Source: Chlamydiota bacterium (GTDB lineage Bacteria; Chlamydiota; Chlamydiia; Chlamydiales; JAJFMK01). From it: 7,001 nucleotides of DNA. The stretch spans positions 1 to 7,001 of the forward strand of contig JAJFMK010000310.1 in the NCBI GenBank assembly GCA_021772215.1, in the 5' to 3' direction. How positions within the stretch are numbered: position 1 is the first letter of the stretch; each line of letters starts with the position of its first letter. The translations under genes were made by a program, and so were the position numbers. This document shows positions 1 to 4,775 of the stretch, piece by piece. The notes beneath the pieces were generated by a model that was not told where the DNA came from, searched no databases, and was given only the letters and a program-made list of their open reading frames with translations.

Positions 1-971
1 ACAATTGCACCGACAACTAATTCGATCAGATCCTCTTTTGTGATCACGCCGGTAATCACACCATACTCGTTGACGGCGAGGGCAAAGACCTCTCCATTTT
101 GATCAAATTGTTTCAAGAGTGCCTTGGCAGAGGCTGTCTCCGGACAGAAAAAGGGGCGCTTTAAAAGCGGGACGAGATCGAGGGGCTGTTTAATCTTATC
201 GCGATAGACAAAGTAATCTTTAGCGTTCAAAATCCCCATCACCTGATCCAAGCTATGTTGATAGATAGGAATTCGGGTGCACTCCTGATCGACAAAGAGA
301 TGGACGATCTTTGTCAGCGCCTCCTCCATATTGAAGGCAATAATTTCCTCTTTAGGTCGCATGATCTCTCGAACGGAGCTCTTTGTCATCTCTAAGTAGC
401 CATCAGCCAGCTCCGCCTCTTCAGGGTGGAGAATTCCCAGCTCTTGAGACTTCTTTAAAGCATGTTTAAGTTCATCAGGCGTGAAGTCACTATCTCTTCG
501 CAAATAGAAAAAGAGCAACTTTGAAATGGGGGCTGTTACCGTCACGAAGAGATCTTTAACGGGGCGAATAATTGCTTGTGAAAAATCGACGGCACGCGCC
601 ACTTTTGTTGCGAGCCACTCATTCTTTTCTAAGCCAAACTGCTTGGGGAAGATCTCCCCAAAAAAGAGCAAAATAAGAAAGGGGAGAACAACCTTAACGC
701 CCCATCCTCCCTCTTCACCTACCGTGCCGGAGACCGCGCTTTGCAACAGAACGTTGACGATGGTGTTCATAATAAAAATCGTCACAAGAAGATCTTGTGG
801 TCGGCTTAAAAGCGTTGCGACAAGCCGCCTTTTTCGATCCTTAGAGTGTGAATAGGCGCGCACCTTTGTAGATGAGAGGGAAAAGAGAGCCGTTTCCGAT
901 GAGGAGAAGAAAGCTGAGCAGAAAACCAAAAAGACGATAAAAACAATGGGAAGAGCATCAATAAAACTCAT
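1..971 (-). CDS. CNNM/DUF21 plus CBS-pair membrane protein (HlyC/CorC family), 3' end cut by window
   Basis: The reading frame is open from an ATG at 971 to the left edge (323 residues visible), so the C-terminus lies outside the window. Residues 1-155 look like the DUF21/CNNM membrane domain. There is a hydrophobic first helix (about 6-22), followed by the signature SSSETALFS (23-31), NTIVN (69-73), a hydrophobic stretch at about 93-104 and FGEIFPK (104-110). A helical linker follows and then two CBS motifs, about 203-262 (starting REIMRP) and 270-320 (ending EYGVITGVITKEDLIELVVG). Family members of 400-450 residues usually add a CorC_HlyC domain, probably beyond the edge. Known relatives are linked to Mg2+ or Co2+ homeostasis, and the CBS pair typically binds adenine nucleotides; the old name hemolysin is misleading. 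The start codon overlaps the upstream gene's TGA as ATGA, which implies translational coupling. The family call is secure, but the transported ion is not known. Confidence 0.93.
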   Translation of the reverse strand, partial: MSFIDALPIVFIVFLVFCSAFFSSSETALFSLSSTKVRAYSHSKDRKRRLVATLLSRPQDLLVTIFIMNTIVNVLLQSAVSGTVGEEGGWGVKVVLPFLILLFFGEIFPKQFGLEKNEWLATKVARAVDFSQAIIRPVKDLFVTVTAPISKLLFFYLRRDSDFTPDELKHALKKSQELGILHPEEAELADGYLEMTKSSVREIMRPKEEIIAFNMEEALTKIVHLFVDQECTRIPIYQHSLDQVMGILNAKDYFVYRDKIKQPLDLVPLLKRPFFCPETASAKALLKQFDQNGEVFALAVNEYGVITGVITKEDLIELVVGAI

Positions 972-1312
972 CTCTCACTCACAAACAGAATTTTTTTCTG
1001 GTCGGCAGGAACAACTCCCATCTGTCTGATAAGAGTCAGCTCTTGCCATTTTAGGTCGCTTTCACTTGCCAATTTCTCCTCAATCTCAGCGGTGCGCCTC
1101 CTAACCTCATGTATTTCTCTGGTCAGCTGCTCTTTTCTCTGTTCAAGAGTCGCCCTCTCTTTCGAAAGAGAGTAGTGCTCCGTTAGATAGAAACAAAAAA
1201 AGGCAAACAGAACAAAGAGCAGGGGGATGTGGCCCCGAATGAGGCGAGATATGGTTTGAAAAAACCATGAGGAGTCAAAGGGTCCTTGATCTAACCCAAC
1301 TGCCTTGAACAT
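968..1312 (-). CDS. Small bitopic coiled-coil protein, FtsB/DivIC-like (septum formation initiator)
   Basis: This is a 114-residue protein with a basic N-terminal cytoplasmic part, one membrane helix (about 29-44, rich in Leu, Phe and Val), and a charged coiled coil (about 50-84, rich in E, R, K and L). The short tail begins near D86 and reads KWQELTLIRQMGVVPADQKKILF. This architecture and the tail pattern (aromatic, E, then R, G-V and a P before a hydrophobic end) fit FtsB/DivIC, which join FtsL and FtsQ/DivIB in the divisome and are normally about 90-125 residues. The ATG at 1312 is preferred: it lies 4 nt after the dcd stop. A TTG at 1333 would overlap dcd and has no Shine-Dalgarno. The 3' end overlaps the CBS-protein start by 4 nt. 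The divisome role is inferred from topology and tail only; many unrelated short coiled-coil membrane proteins look similar. Confidence 0.72.
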   Translation of the reverse strand: MFKAVGLDQGPFDSSWFFQTISRLIRGHIPLLFVLFAFFCFYLTEHYSLSKERATLEQRKEQLTREIHEVRRRTAEIEEKLASESDLKWQELTLIRQMGVVPADQKKILFVSER

Positions 1313-1316
1313 CTGC

Positions 1317-1886
1317 CTACATCCGTGGCACAACTATGCCATGCTGTTTCATATACTTTCCGTTGCGGTCCTTGTAGGAGAGGGCACATGGATCGTCAGA
1401 TCCAAAGAAAATCACCTGCGCAATCCCCTCGTTGGCGTAGACCTTTGCCGGCAGCGGCGTGGTGTTGGAAATCTCAATAGTCACATAGCCCTCCCACTCC
1501 GGCTCAAATGGTGTCACATTCACAATAATGCCGCAGCGCGCATAGGTCGACTTCCCTAAGCAGATCGTTAGCACATCGCGAGGGATCTTAAAATACTCAA
1601 CACTTCGCGCTAGGGCAAAGGAGTTGGGGGGAATGATGCATTGTGACCCCTTGATATCAACAAAGGAGTCGTTGTCGAACGCTTTGGGGTCAACAATTGA
1701 GTTATATACATTAGTAAAGACCTTAAATTCGTCTGCCACACGGATGTCATACCCGTAGCTTGATAGTCCAAAGCTAACACACTTTTCTCCCGCTTCGCCC
1801 TCTTTAACCTGTCCCCCCAAAAAAGGGGTGATCATCTCATTTTCTTCTGCCTGTTTCTTGATCCATTTGTCTGATTTTATTGCCAT
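1317..1886 (-). CDS. dcd: dCTP deaminase
   Basis: Dcd deaminates dCTP to dUTP in the cytosol, feeding dUMP to thymidylate synthesis; the enzyme is a trimer. The 189 residues match the usual family length (about 190). Visible motifs are FGLSSYGYDIRV (39-50), IPPNSFALARS (85-95), GKSTYARCG (111-119, matching the GRSSxARxG nucleotide-binding loop), and the conserved segment ending IEISN with E138, which corresponds to the catalytic glutamate E138 of the E. coli enzyme. The C-terminal YMKQHGIVVPRM closes like the family's nucleotide-lid tail. The ATG at 1886 is preceded by AAAGGA at 7-8 nt. The sequence is strikingly like Chlamydia Dcd as remembered, and is the main clue to the organism. It sits 55 nt after the NUDIX gene and 4 nt before the FtsB-like gene. 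Some family members are bifunctional and also cleave dUTP; that cannot be decided here. Confidence 0.97.
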   Translation of the reverse strand: MAIKSDKWIKKQAEENEMITPFLGGQVKEGEAGEKCVSFGLSSYGYDIRVADEFKVFTNVYNSIVDPKAFDNDSFVDIKGSQCIIPPNSFALARSVEYFKIPRDVLTICLGKSTYARCGIIVNVTPFEPEWEGYVTIEISNTTPLPAKVYANEGIAQVIFFGSDDPCALSYKDRNGKYMKQHGIVVPRM

Positions 1887-1941
1887 CTTAGGTTCCTTTA
1901 TCGTTAAATTCTGATCCTATCACAGCGGCGATTTTTTTGAC

Positions 1942-2442
1942 CTAAATGTCTGCTGCTGCAGAAATGTAGCGGCGGTAGAGGTAGGTCAAAGACCAGATTG
2001 GGTGTCTCAATAGATAGGCAATGGCACTTAGCCAGGTGACCTGTTTGAGAGGGCCGCGGAGAGTCACATTGGGGTTGTCCAAAGTTTGCTCTAGAAGCTT
2101 GCGATGGAGAATAAAGAAATCTTTTGGTAGCTGTCGAAGGGGAAAGAAGCGCACATCGGAGGACTCATCAGAGCAGCTAAGCTCACCAGCGACGTAAGCG
2201 CAGGTGAAGAGGTGTGTGCGCCGAGTTAAAGCGTTTGTCGCTTCGAAGACTCCAGCTAAACGATCAACCGAAGCCTCGAGCCCACTCTCCTCTTTCACTT
2301 CACGAATGACCGCTTCATCAGCCCTCTCCCCATCATCAATCCCCCCTCCAGGAAGGACCCAGACGGGAATATCGCGCCGCTTGATCAGAAGAACCTGATC
2401 TTGGCTTGGAGAGAATAGGATTGCAATCGCTGCCTCTTTCAT
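1942..2442 (-). CDS. NUDIX hydrolase
   Basis: This 166-residue protein carries a perfect NUDIX box, G-x5-E-x7-R-E-U-x-E-E-x-G-U, as G33, E39, R47, E48, V49, E51, E52, G54 and L55. It therefore should hydrolyse a nucleoside diphosphate linked to another group, using Mg2+ held by the box glutamates. Before the box, the strand SPSQDQVLLIKRRDIPVWVLPGGG is typical of MutT-like folds. The substrate cannot be read from sequence. The neighbouring dcd would suit a nucleotide-pool housekeeping role, but that is inference. The last 30 residues (about 137-166) add a hydrophobic, aromatic, Arg-containing tail beyond the usual core, perhaps an amphipathic or membrane-associating segment. No Shine-Dalgarno precedes the ATG, and the extended -10 element at 2453-2461 would start the transcript only about 4 nt upstream, so translation may be leaderless. 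There is no other in-frame ATG. Confidence 0.93.
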   Translation of the reverse strand: MKEAAIAILFSPSQDQVLLIKRRDIPVWVLPGGGIDDGERADEAVIREVKEESGLEASVDRLAGVFEATNALTRRTHLFTCAYVAGELSCSDESSDVRFFPLRQLPKDFFILHRKLLEQTLDNPNVTLRGPLKQVTWLSAIAYLLRHPIWSLTYLYRRYISAAADI

Positions 2443-2452
2443 AACGATTTAG

Positions 2453-2461
2453 AGTATAACA
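2453..2461 (-). promoter_or_regulatory. Extended -10 promoter for the NUDIX/dcd cluster
   Basis: Read on the minus strand this is TGTTATACT, a perfect TGn extension in front of a -10 hexamer TATACT (one mismatch to TATAAT). No good -35 lies 16-18 nt upstream, as is common for extended -10 promoters. The predicted start, about 7 nt downstream near 2446, is only about 4 nt before the NUDIX ATG at 2442. The element lies within 5 nt of the -35 box of the divergent tRNA promoter, so the two may compete for polymerase. Confidence 0.55.
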
Positions 2462-2464
2462 AGA

Positions 2465-2494
2465 TTGACATTTCCTAAACAGTTGCGATATGAT
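2465..2494 (+). promoter_or_regulatory. Sigma-70-type promoter of tRNA-Leu
   Basis: A consensus -35 TTGACA (2465-2470) is followed by an 18-nt spacer and a -10 TATGAT (2489-2494, one mismatch). Transcription should begin near 2501, about 10 nt before the mature tRNA 5' end. This is the strongest promoter in the window, as expected for a stable RNA gene. Confidence 0.8.
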
Positions 2495-2510
2495 CTACCC
2501 TTTCATTCAT

Positions 2511-2592
<82 letters not shown>

Positions 2593-2608
2593 TTCTTTAA
2601 AACTTTTC

Positions 2609-2637
2609 TTGAATTTACGCTGCCCTCTCTATATAGA
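2609..2637 (+). promoter_or_regulatory. Sigma-70-type promoter of the exported esterase-fold gene
   Basis: A -35 TTGAAT (2609-2614) and a -10 TATAGA (2632-2637) are separated by an ideal 17-nt spacer. The predicted start near 2644 gives a short leader of about 28 nt, with the ribosome-binding site AAAGGG at 2662-2667, 5 nt before the ATG at 2673. Read-through from the tRNA promoter is also possible, because no hairpin terminator separates them. Confidence 0.65.
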
Positions 2638-2672
2638 TTAATTTTTATAGATCGTTTGACTAAAGGGCACCT

Positions 2673-3368
2673 ATGTTGCGTAAAATCATCCCTATTCTCT
2701 CTCTAGTTGTTCAGGTCACGGTGACAGCCCACACGGAAACACTGCCCTTTTCGAGCCACTATCTAGATAGAGAGCTGGAGGTAACCCTCTATGCTCCCGA
2801 GCTACCGGAGCCTAAGAGTTCAGGAGTGGCTCTTCCTTTATTAATCGTTCTTTCACAAGATGAGTTTTCTCCTGAAGAACTTGAGGGGTTGGTCAATGCC
2901 GGCGCGCTTCCTGAGATGGTTGGCTGCTTCATCAATGATCCGCTAAGCCATGAAAGTTTCTGCTGTGAGCAGAGCTATATGCGTTTTATCTCCCATGAGC
3001 TGACACCCTGGATTCGTCGGCAAAGGAAGGTCTCTCATCACCCCTCAAAAACGGTTCTAGTTGGCACAGGTTCAACAGCTCTCACCGCCACCTTTTTAGC
3101 CCTTAAAAGCCCGACGCTCTTTGGGCGCGTCTACGCCGTCAACGCCCCATATGAGTGGGCTCCTGACGGGGCAAAGGAGAGCCCCTGCTGGCTGAGCAGT
3201 CAATACCAAAAATGTGCCAAACTGCCGATCCACTTCTACCTTTCAAGCAGTGATGGGGGGAAATTTTCCCACTTCTGCTCTACCTTAGAGAAGAAGGGCT
3301 ACCACTATCAAGTAGCTGACTCAAGTAGAATTGAAAAGGGGCTTCAATATCTGATAGGATCCAAGTAA
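2673..3368 (+). CDS. Exported esterase-like alpha/beta-hydrolase-fold protein, probably catalytically inactive
   Basis: This 231-residue protein begins with a signal-peptide-like segment (basic LRK, hydrophobic core to about 18, then AHTET). It should therefore be exported to the periplasm or cell surface. The body resembles the Esterase (PF00756; enterochelin esterase/YbbA-like) family. SYMRFISHELTPWIRRQRKV (101-120) corresponds to the conserved EL-P-x-I helix before the nucleophile strand, and KTVLVGTGS (126-134) with FLALKSPTLFGRVYAVNA (141-158) covers the nucleophile region. Aligned from the LFG end, the G-x-S-x-G elbow becomes G131-T-G133-S-T135, placing Gly where the nucleophilic Ser belongs, with a Ser one residue later. 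The C-terminal position expected for His aligns near R219 (DSSRIEKGLQYL), and D194 could be the acid. Cysteines at 85, 97, 98, 172, 181 and 202 could form disulfides. It has its own promoter and AAAGGG site. The fold is a moderate-confidence call and inactivity is inference. Confidence 0.85.
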   Translation: MLRKIIPILSLVVQVTVTAHTETLPFSSHYLDRELEVTLYAPELPEPKSSGVALPLLIVLSQDEFSPEELEGLVNAGALPEMVGCFINDPLSHESFCCEQSYMRFISHELTPWIRRQRKVSHHPSKTVLVGTGSTALTATFLALKSPTLFGRVYAVNAPYEWAPDGAKESPCWLSSQYQKCAKLPIHFYLSSSDGGKFSHFCSTLEKKGYHYQVADSSRIEKGLQYLIGSK

Positions 3369-3488
3369 TTGTGAAAGCATTAAAAATCATTTTCTCAATC
3401 TTTGTCACTTTAAGAAGCCGCTGATCAATTCGTGCAGGCCGCTTTTTCGCCCCTTTGTTCCCATTTGATTAATTTCATAAACCCCCTA

Positions 3489-3517
3489 CTGTCATCAGTA
3501 TGCGAATTTACTAAAAT
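3489..3517 (+). promoter_or_regulatory. Candidate promoter inside the intergenic region
   Basis: CTGTCA (3489-3494, four of six matches to TTGACA) lies exactly 17 nt before TAAAAT (3512-3517, five of six matches to TATAAT). Transcription would start near 3524. No gene begins downstream on this strand before the terminator at 3736-3772, so if active it would make an RNA of about 250 nt. A small inverted repeat (3487-3500) overlaps the -35 and could be an operator. AT-rich sequence makes chance matches likely. Confidence 0.3.
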
Positions 3518-3523
3518 CAGCCA

Positions 3524-3776
3524 ACTGAAAACAAAATCATCAAAAAATCGGCTGTACCCTAGTTGTTCAGTGGCTCCTTAGCAAGTCACTGCTTCTTCTA
3601 TATTCAGCTGGGGATCTCATTTTTTTGGTATATCGCGCTATTTAGACTGCCTGCCATCACCACAGCAATGGTGCTTATCACGCTTTTAGATCGTCTGCTT
3701 GTCATTTGCCATAGCAAAATTTTACTAACGCTCAAAAAGCGCAGGGAGACTTCTCTTAGTCTCCCTGGCTTTCATG
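3524..3776 (+). ncRNA. Candidate small non-coding RNA, unrecognised family
   Basis: The span is bounded by the candidate promoter (3489-3517) and the strong terminator hairpin (3736-3772). Between them are local hairpins: CAGTG-GCT with AGC-CACTG (3568-3591, 4-nt bulge), CACCA/TGGTG with a 6-nt loop (3658-3673), and TTTGC/GCAAA with a 4-nt loop (3705-3718). I could not match it to 6S RNA, SRP RNA, tmRNA or RNase P RNA; none of their conserved motifs is visible. Such short stems also occur by chance, and their symmetry means strand is uncertain. This is a hypothesis only. Confidence 0.22.
3736..3772. terminator. Bidirectional intrinsic terminator
   Basis: A perfect 10-bp GC-rich stem, CAGGGAGACT (3742-3751) with AGTCTCCCTG (3758-3767), encloses a 6-nt loop. 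It extends by five more pairs (AAAGC with GCTTT) after a single bulged G3741. On the minus strand the stem is followed by a T5 run (from A3734-A3738), which suits termination of the two membrane-protein genes to the right. On the plus strand it is followed by a TTT and T-rich sequence, so it can also end transcripts from the esterase-like gene or the candidate RNA. Confidence 0.8.
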
Positions 3777-3850
3777 CTCTTCTTTTGCGCTCTAAATGGC
3801 TACCTTTTTATTGCCAGTCCGCCAACCCATGTGGGGCACTGGTGGACCGT

Positions 3851-4030
3851 TTAAGGATGGTTTGCCGGTGGAGGGGTAGTGCCATTGGTCGCCTCACGAA
3901 AGAGACTGAGCACCCACTTGTGCAGCTCACCTGCCCACTCAACCAGCTTGGCAAACGCCTCTGGAAAAAAGAGGTAGATCAGATAGAAAATGATCCCAAA
4001 TAATATAAAGTTTCCAATAAATCGAACCAT
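3851..4030 (-). CDS. Small single-pass membrane protein, 59 residues
   Basis: I do not recognise a family. The protein has one strong membrane helix (about 5-22: IGNFILFGIIFYLIYLFF), then an amphipathic helix (about 23-45: PEAFAKLVEWAGELHKWV and on), and a short polar tail with three consecutive prolines (TTPPPANHP). The ATG at 4030 is chosen because an AAAAGGA site sits 8 nt upstream. A TTG at 4060 would add ten basic residues and overlap the previous gene, with no ribosome site of its own. It begins 13 nt after the stop of the DUF975-like gene, so the two are almost certainly co-transcribed and may work together in the membrane; this is inferred from spacing alone. The gene ends about 80 nt before the bidirectional terminator. 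Confidence 0.7.
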   Translation of the reverse strand: MVRFIGNFILFGIIFYLIYLFFPEAFAKLVEWAGELHKWVLSLFREATNGTTPPPANHP

Positions 4031-4038
4031 ACTTAAAA

Positions 4039-4045
4039 TCCTTTT
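4039..4045 (-). promoter_or_regulatory. Ribosome-binding site fixing the start of the 59-residue gene
   Basis: AAAAGGA on the minus strand lies 8 nt before the ATG at 4030 and overlaps the TAA stop (4044-4046) of the upstream membrane-protein gene. This supports coupled translation and the short start over the TTG at 4060. Confidence 0.7.
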
Positions 4046-4691
4046 AAGATTTCTCGCCAATTAGCTTCTGATAGATAAAAGCCATACCTATCCATACTAT
4101 CGGAATTGCCGCAAACAAGCCAACTCCTAATGCAAAAAGACCGGCCATATAGACGATGATTGTTACAAAATACCAAGCAAAAAGATCCCATTTTGCGCCA
4201 TCAGTCGCACGGCTACTGAGCTTTAAAGACTCTATCCAGCCCGCTCCCTTATCGACAACCATATAGGGAAAGAGCGAGAATTTAACAGCCCAGATAACTC
4301 CGGGAAATACCAAAAGTAAAAGCCCTACGGCCACGATAATAAGGTAGATAATATAGGCACCGATCATCTTAATGCATGTGCCAAACTTAGTGAAAAAGTC
4401 TCCAAAATTTGGCTTTTCTCCTCGAGTGATCTTCAATGATACATTGATCAATCCGATCAAAAAGAAGATGTTAACCAGCCAACTCAAGATGGTTGAAACA
4501 ACACAGCCTGCTCCCATTCCTGCAGCCTGCTGAGCGCCTACTAGCGCCGGATCGCAAGGTATAAAATAGGAAATACCTACATTCACTGCAAAAAAGAGCA
4601 CAATAAAGAAAAAGTAGAGCCAAAAGTGTCTTTTTAGCCCTTCCCAGCCGACGCGAAGCGCCTCACCGACTGATAATATTTTACTTCCCAT
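4044..4691 (-). CDS. Multi-pass membrane protein, DUF975/YciC-like
   Basis: This 215-residue protein has about five hydrophobic segments (roughly 23-45, 62-84, 107-128, 171-192 and 194-210). Two features recall DUF975/YciC-type (UPF0259-like) proteins: an N-terminal helix EALRVGWEGLKRHFWLYFF, and the central LVFPGVIWAVKFSLFPYMVVDKG segment followed by IESLKLSSRATDGAKWDLF. In these relatives a short P-G-I/V, an R/K-F-S-hmm-P and an E-[AS]-L-x-x-S before the last membrane pair are typical. LKITRGEKPNFGDFF between helices 2 and 3 also fits. Function is unknown in the family; a membrane-homeostasis role is only a guess. The ATG at 4691 has a GGGGGTGA site just upstream. It lies 84 nt after hldE with its own promoter-like element, and is followed after 13 nt by a small membrane protein. 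Confidence 0.85.
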   Translation of the reverse strand: MGSKILSVGEALRVGWEGLKRHFWLYFFFIVLFFAVNVGISYFIPCDPALVGAQQAAGMGAGCVVSTILSWLVNIFFLIGLINVSLKITRGEKPNFGDFFTKFGTCIKMIGAYIIYLIIVAVGLLLLVFPGVIWAVKFSLFPYMVVDKGAGWIESLKLSSRATDGAKWDLFAWYFVTIIVYMAGLFALGVGLFAAIPIVWIGMAFIYQKLIGEKS

Positions 4692-4723
4692 AAGTCACCC
4701 CCATGTGATTCCTCTACACCCCT

Positions 4724-4752
4724 TTTATACCACATTTCGAAAAATAATTTGA
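4724..4752 (-). promoter_or_regulatory. Candidate promoter for the membrane-protein pair
   Basis: On the minus strand a -10 TATAAA (4724-4729, one mismatch) is preceded at 17 nt by a weak -35 TCAAAT (4747-4752). The predicted start is near 4717, giving a leader of about 25 nt before the ATG at 4691. The -35 is poor, so read-through from hldE may contribute. Confidence 0.4.
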
Positions 4753-4764
4753 TTTAATAATCAA
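4749..4764 (-). terminator. Weak AT-rich hairpin after hldE
   Basis: A 6-bp inverted repeat TTGATT/AATCAA with a 4-nt loop is followed on the minus strand by ATTATTTTT. It lies just past the hldE stop at 4776. The low GC content of the stem makes it at best a leaky terminator. Confidence 0.3.
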
Positions 4765-4775
4765 CAAACTAAGAT

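Larger units (their letters stand above)
3369..3850. other. Long intergenic region between convergent genes
   Basis: About 480 nt separate the esterase-like gene from the facing membrane-protein gene. No protein-coding frame here has a credible ribosome site or family resemblance. The contents are a direct repeat of GCCGCT (around 3416-3422 and 3439-3444), a 5-bp inverted repeat TACTG/CAGTA at 3487-3500, a promoter-like element at 3489-3517, hairpins at 3568-3591, 3658-3673 and 3705-3718, and a strong bidirectional terminator at 3736-3772. A further imperfect inverted repeat lies at 3814-3847, just past the stop of the minus-strand gene. Confidence 0.8.

Noticed and set aside
526..855. Plus-strand open frame opposite the CBS-domain protein
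   Set aside because: It is antisense to a clearly recognised coding region and its composition is that of a shadow frame.
1305..1559. Plus-strand open frame opposite dcd
   Set aside because: It is antisense to a near-certain dCTP deaminase and has no independent support.
2593..2612. T-rich stretch after tRNA-Leu as an intrinsic terminator
   Set aside because: No hairpin stem precedes the T runs.
3371..3424. 17-codon GTG-started frame (VKALKIIFSIFVTLRSR) just after the esterase-like gene, resembling a signal-peptide start
   Set aside because: It is very short, with no ribosome site at proper spacing and no continuation in another frame that would show a broken gene.
3814..3847. Inverted repeat (CCAGT/ACTGG and GTCCGCC/GGTGGAC) right after the 59-residue gene
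   Set aside because: The alternative pairings are imperfect, and on the minus strand the repeat is followed by A-rich rather than T-rich sequence, so it is not a convincing terminator.
3563..4003. Plus-strand open frame of 146 codons beginning with TTG, hydrophobic at its start
   Set aside because: It has no Shine-Dalgarno, runs straight through the strong terminator hairpin, overlaps the opposite-strand 59-residue gene, and resembles no family I know.
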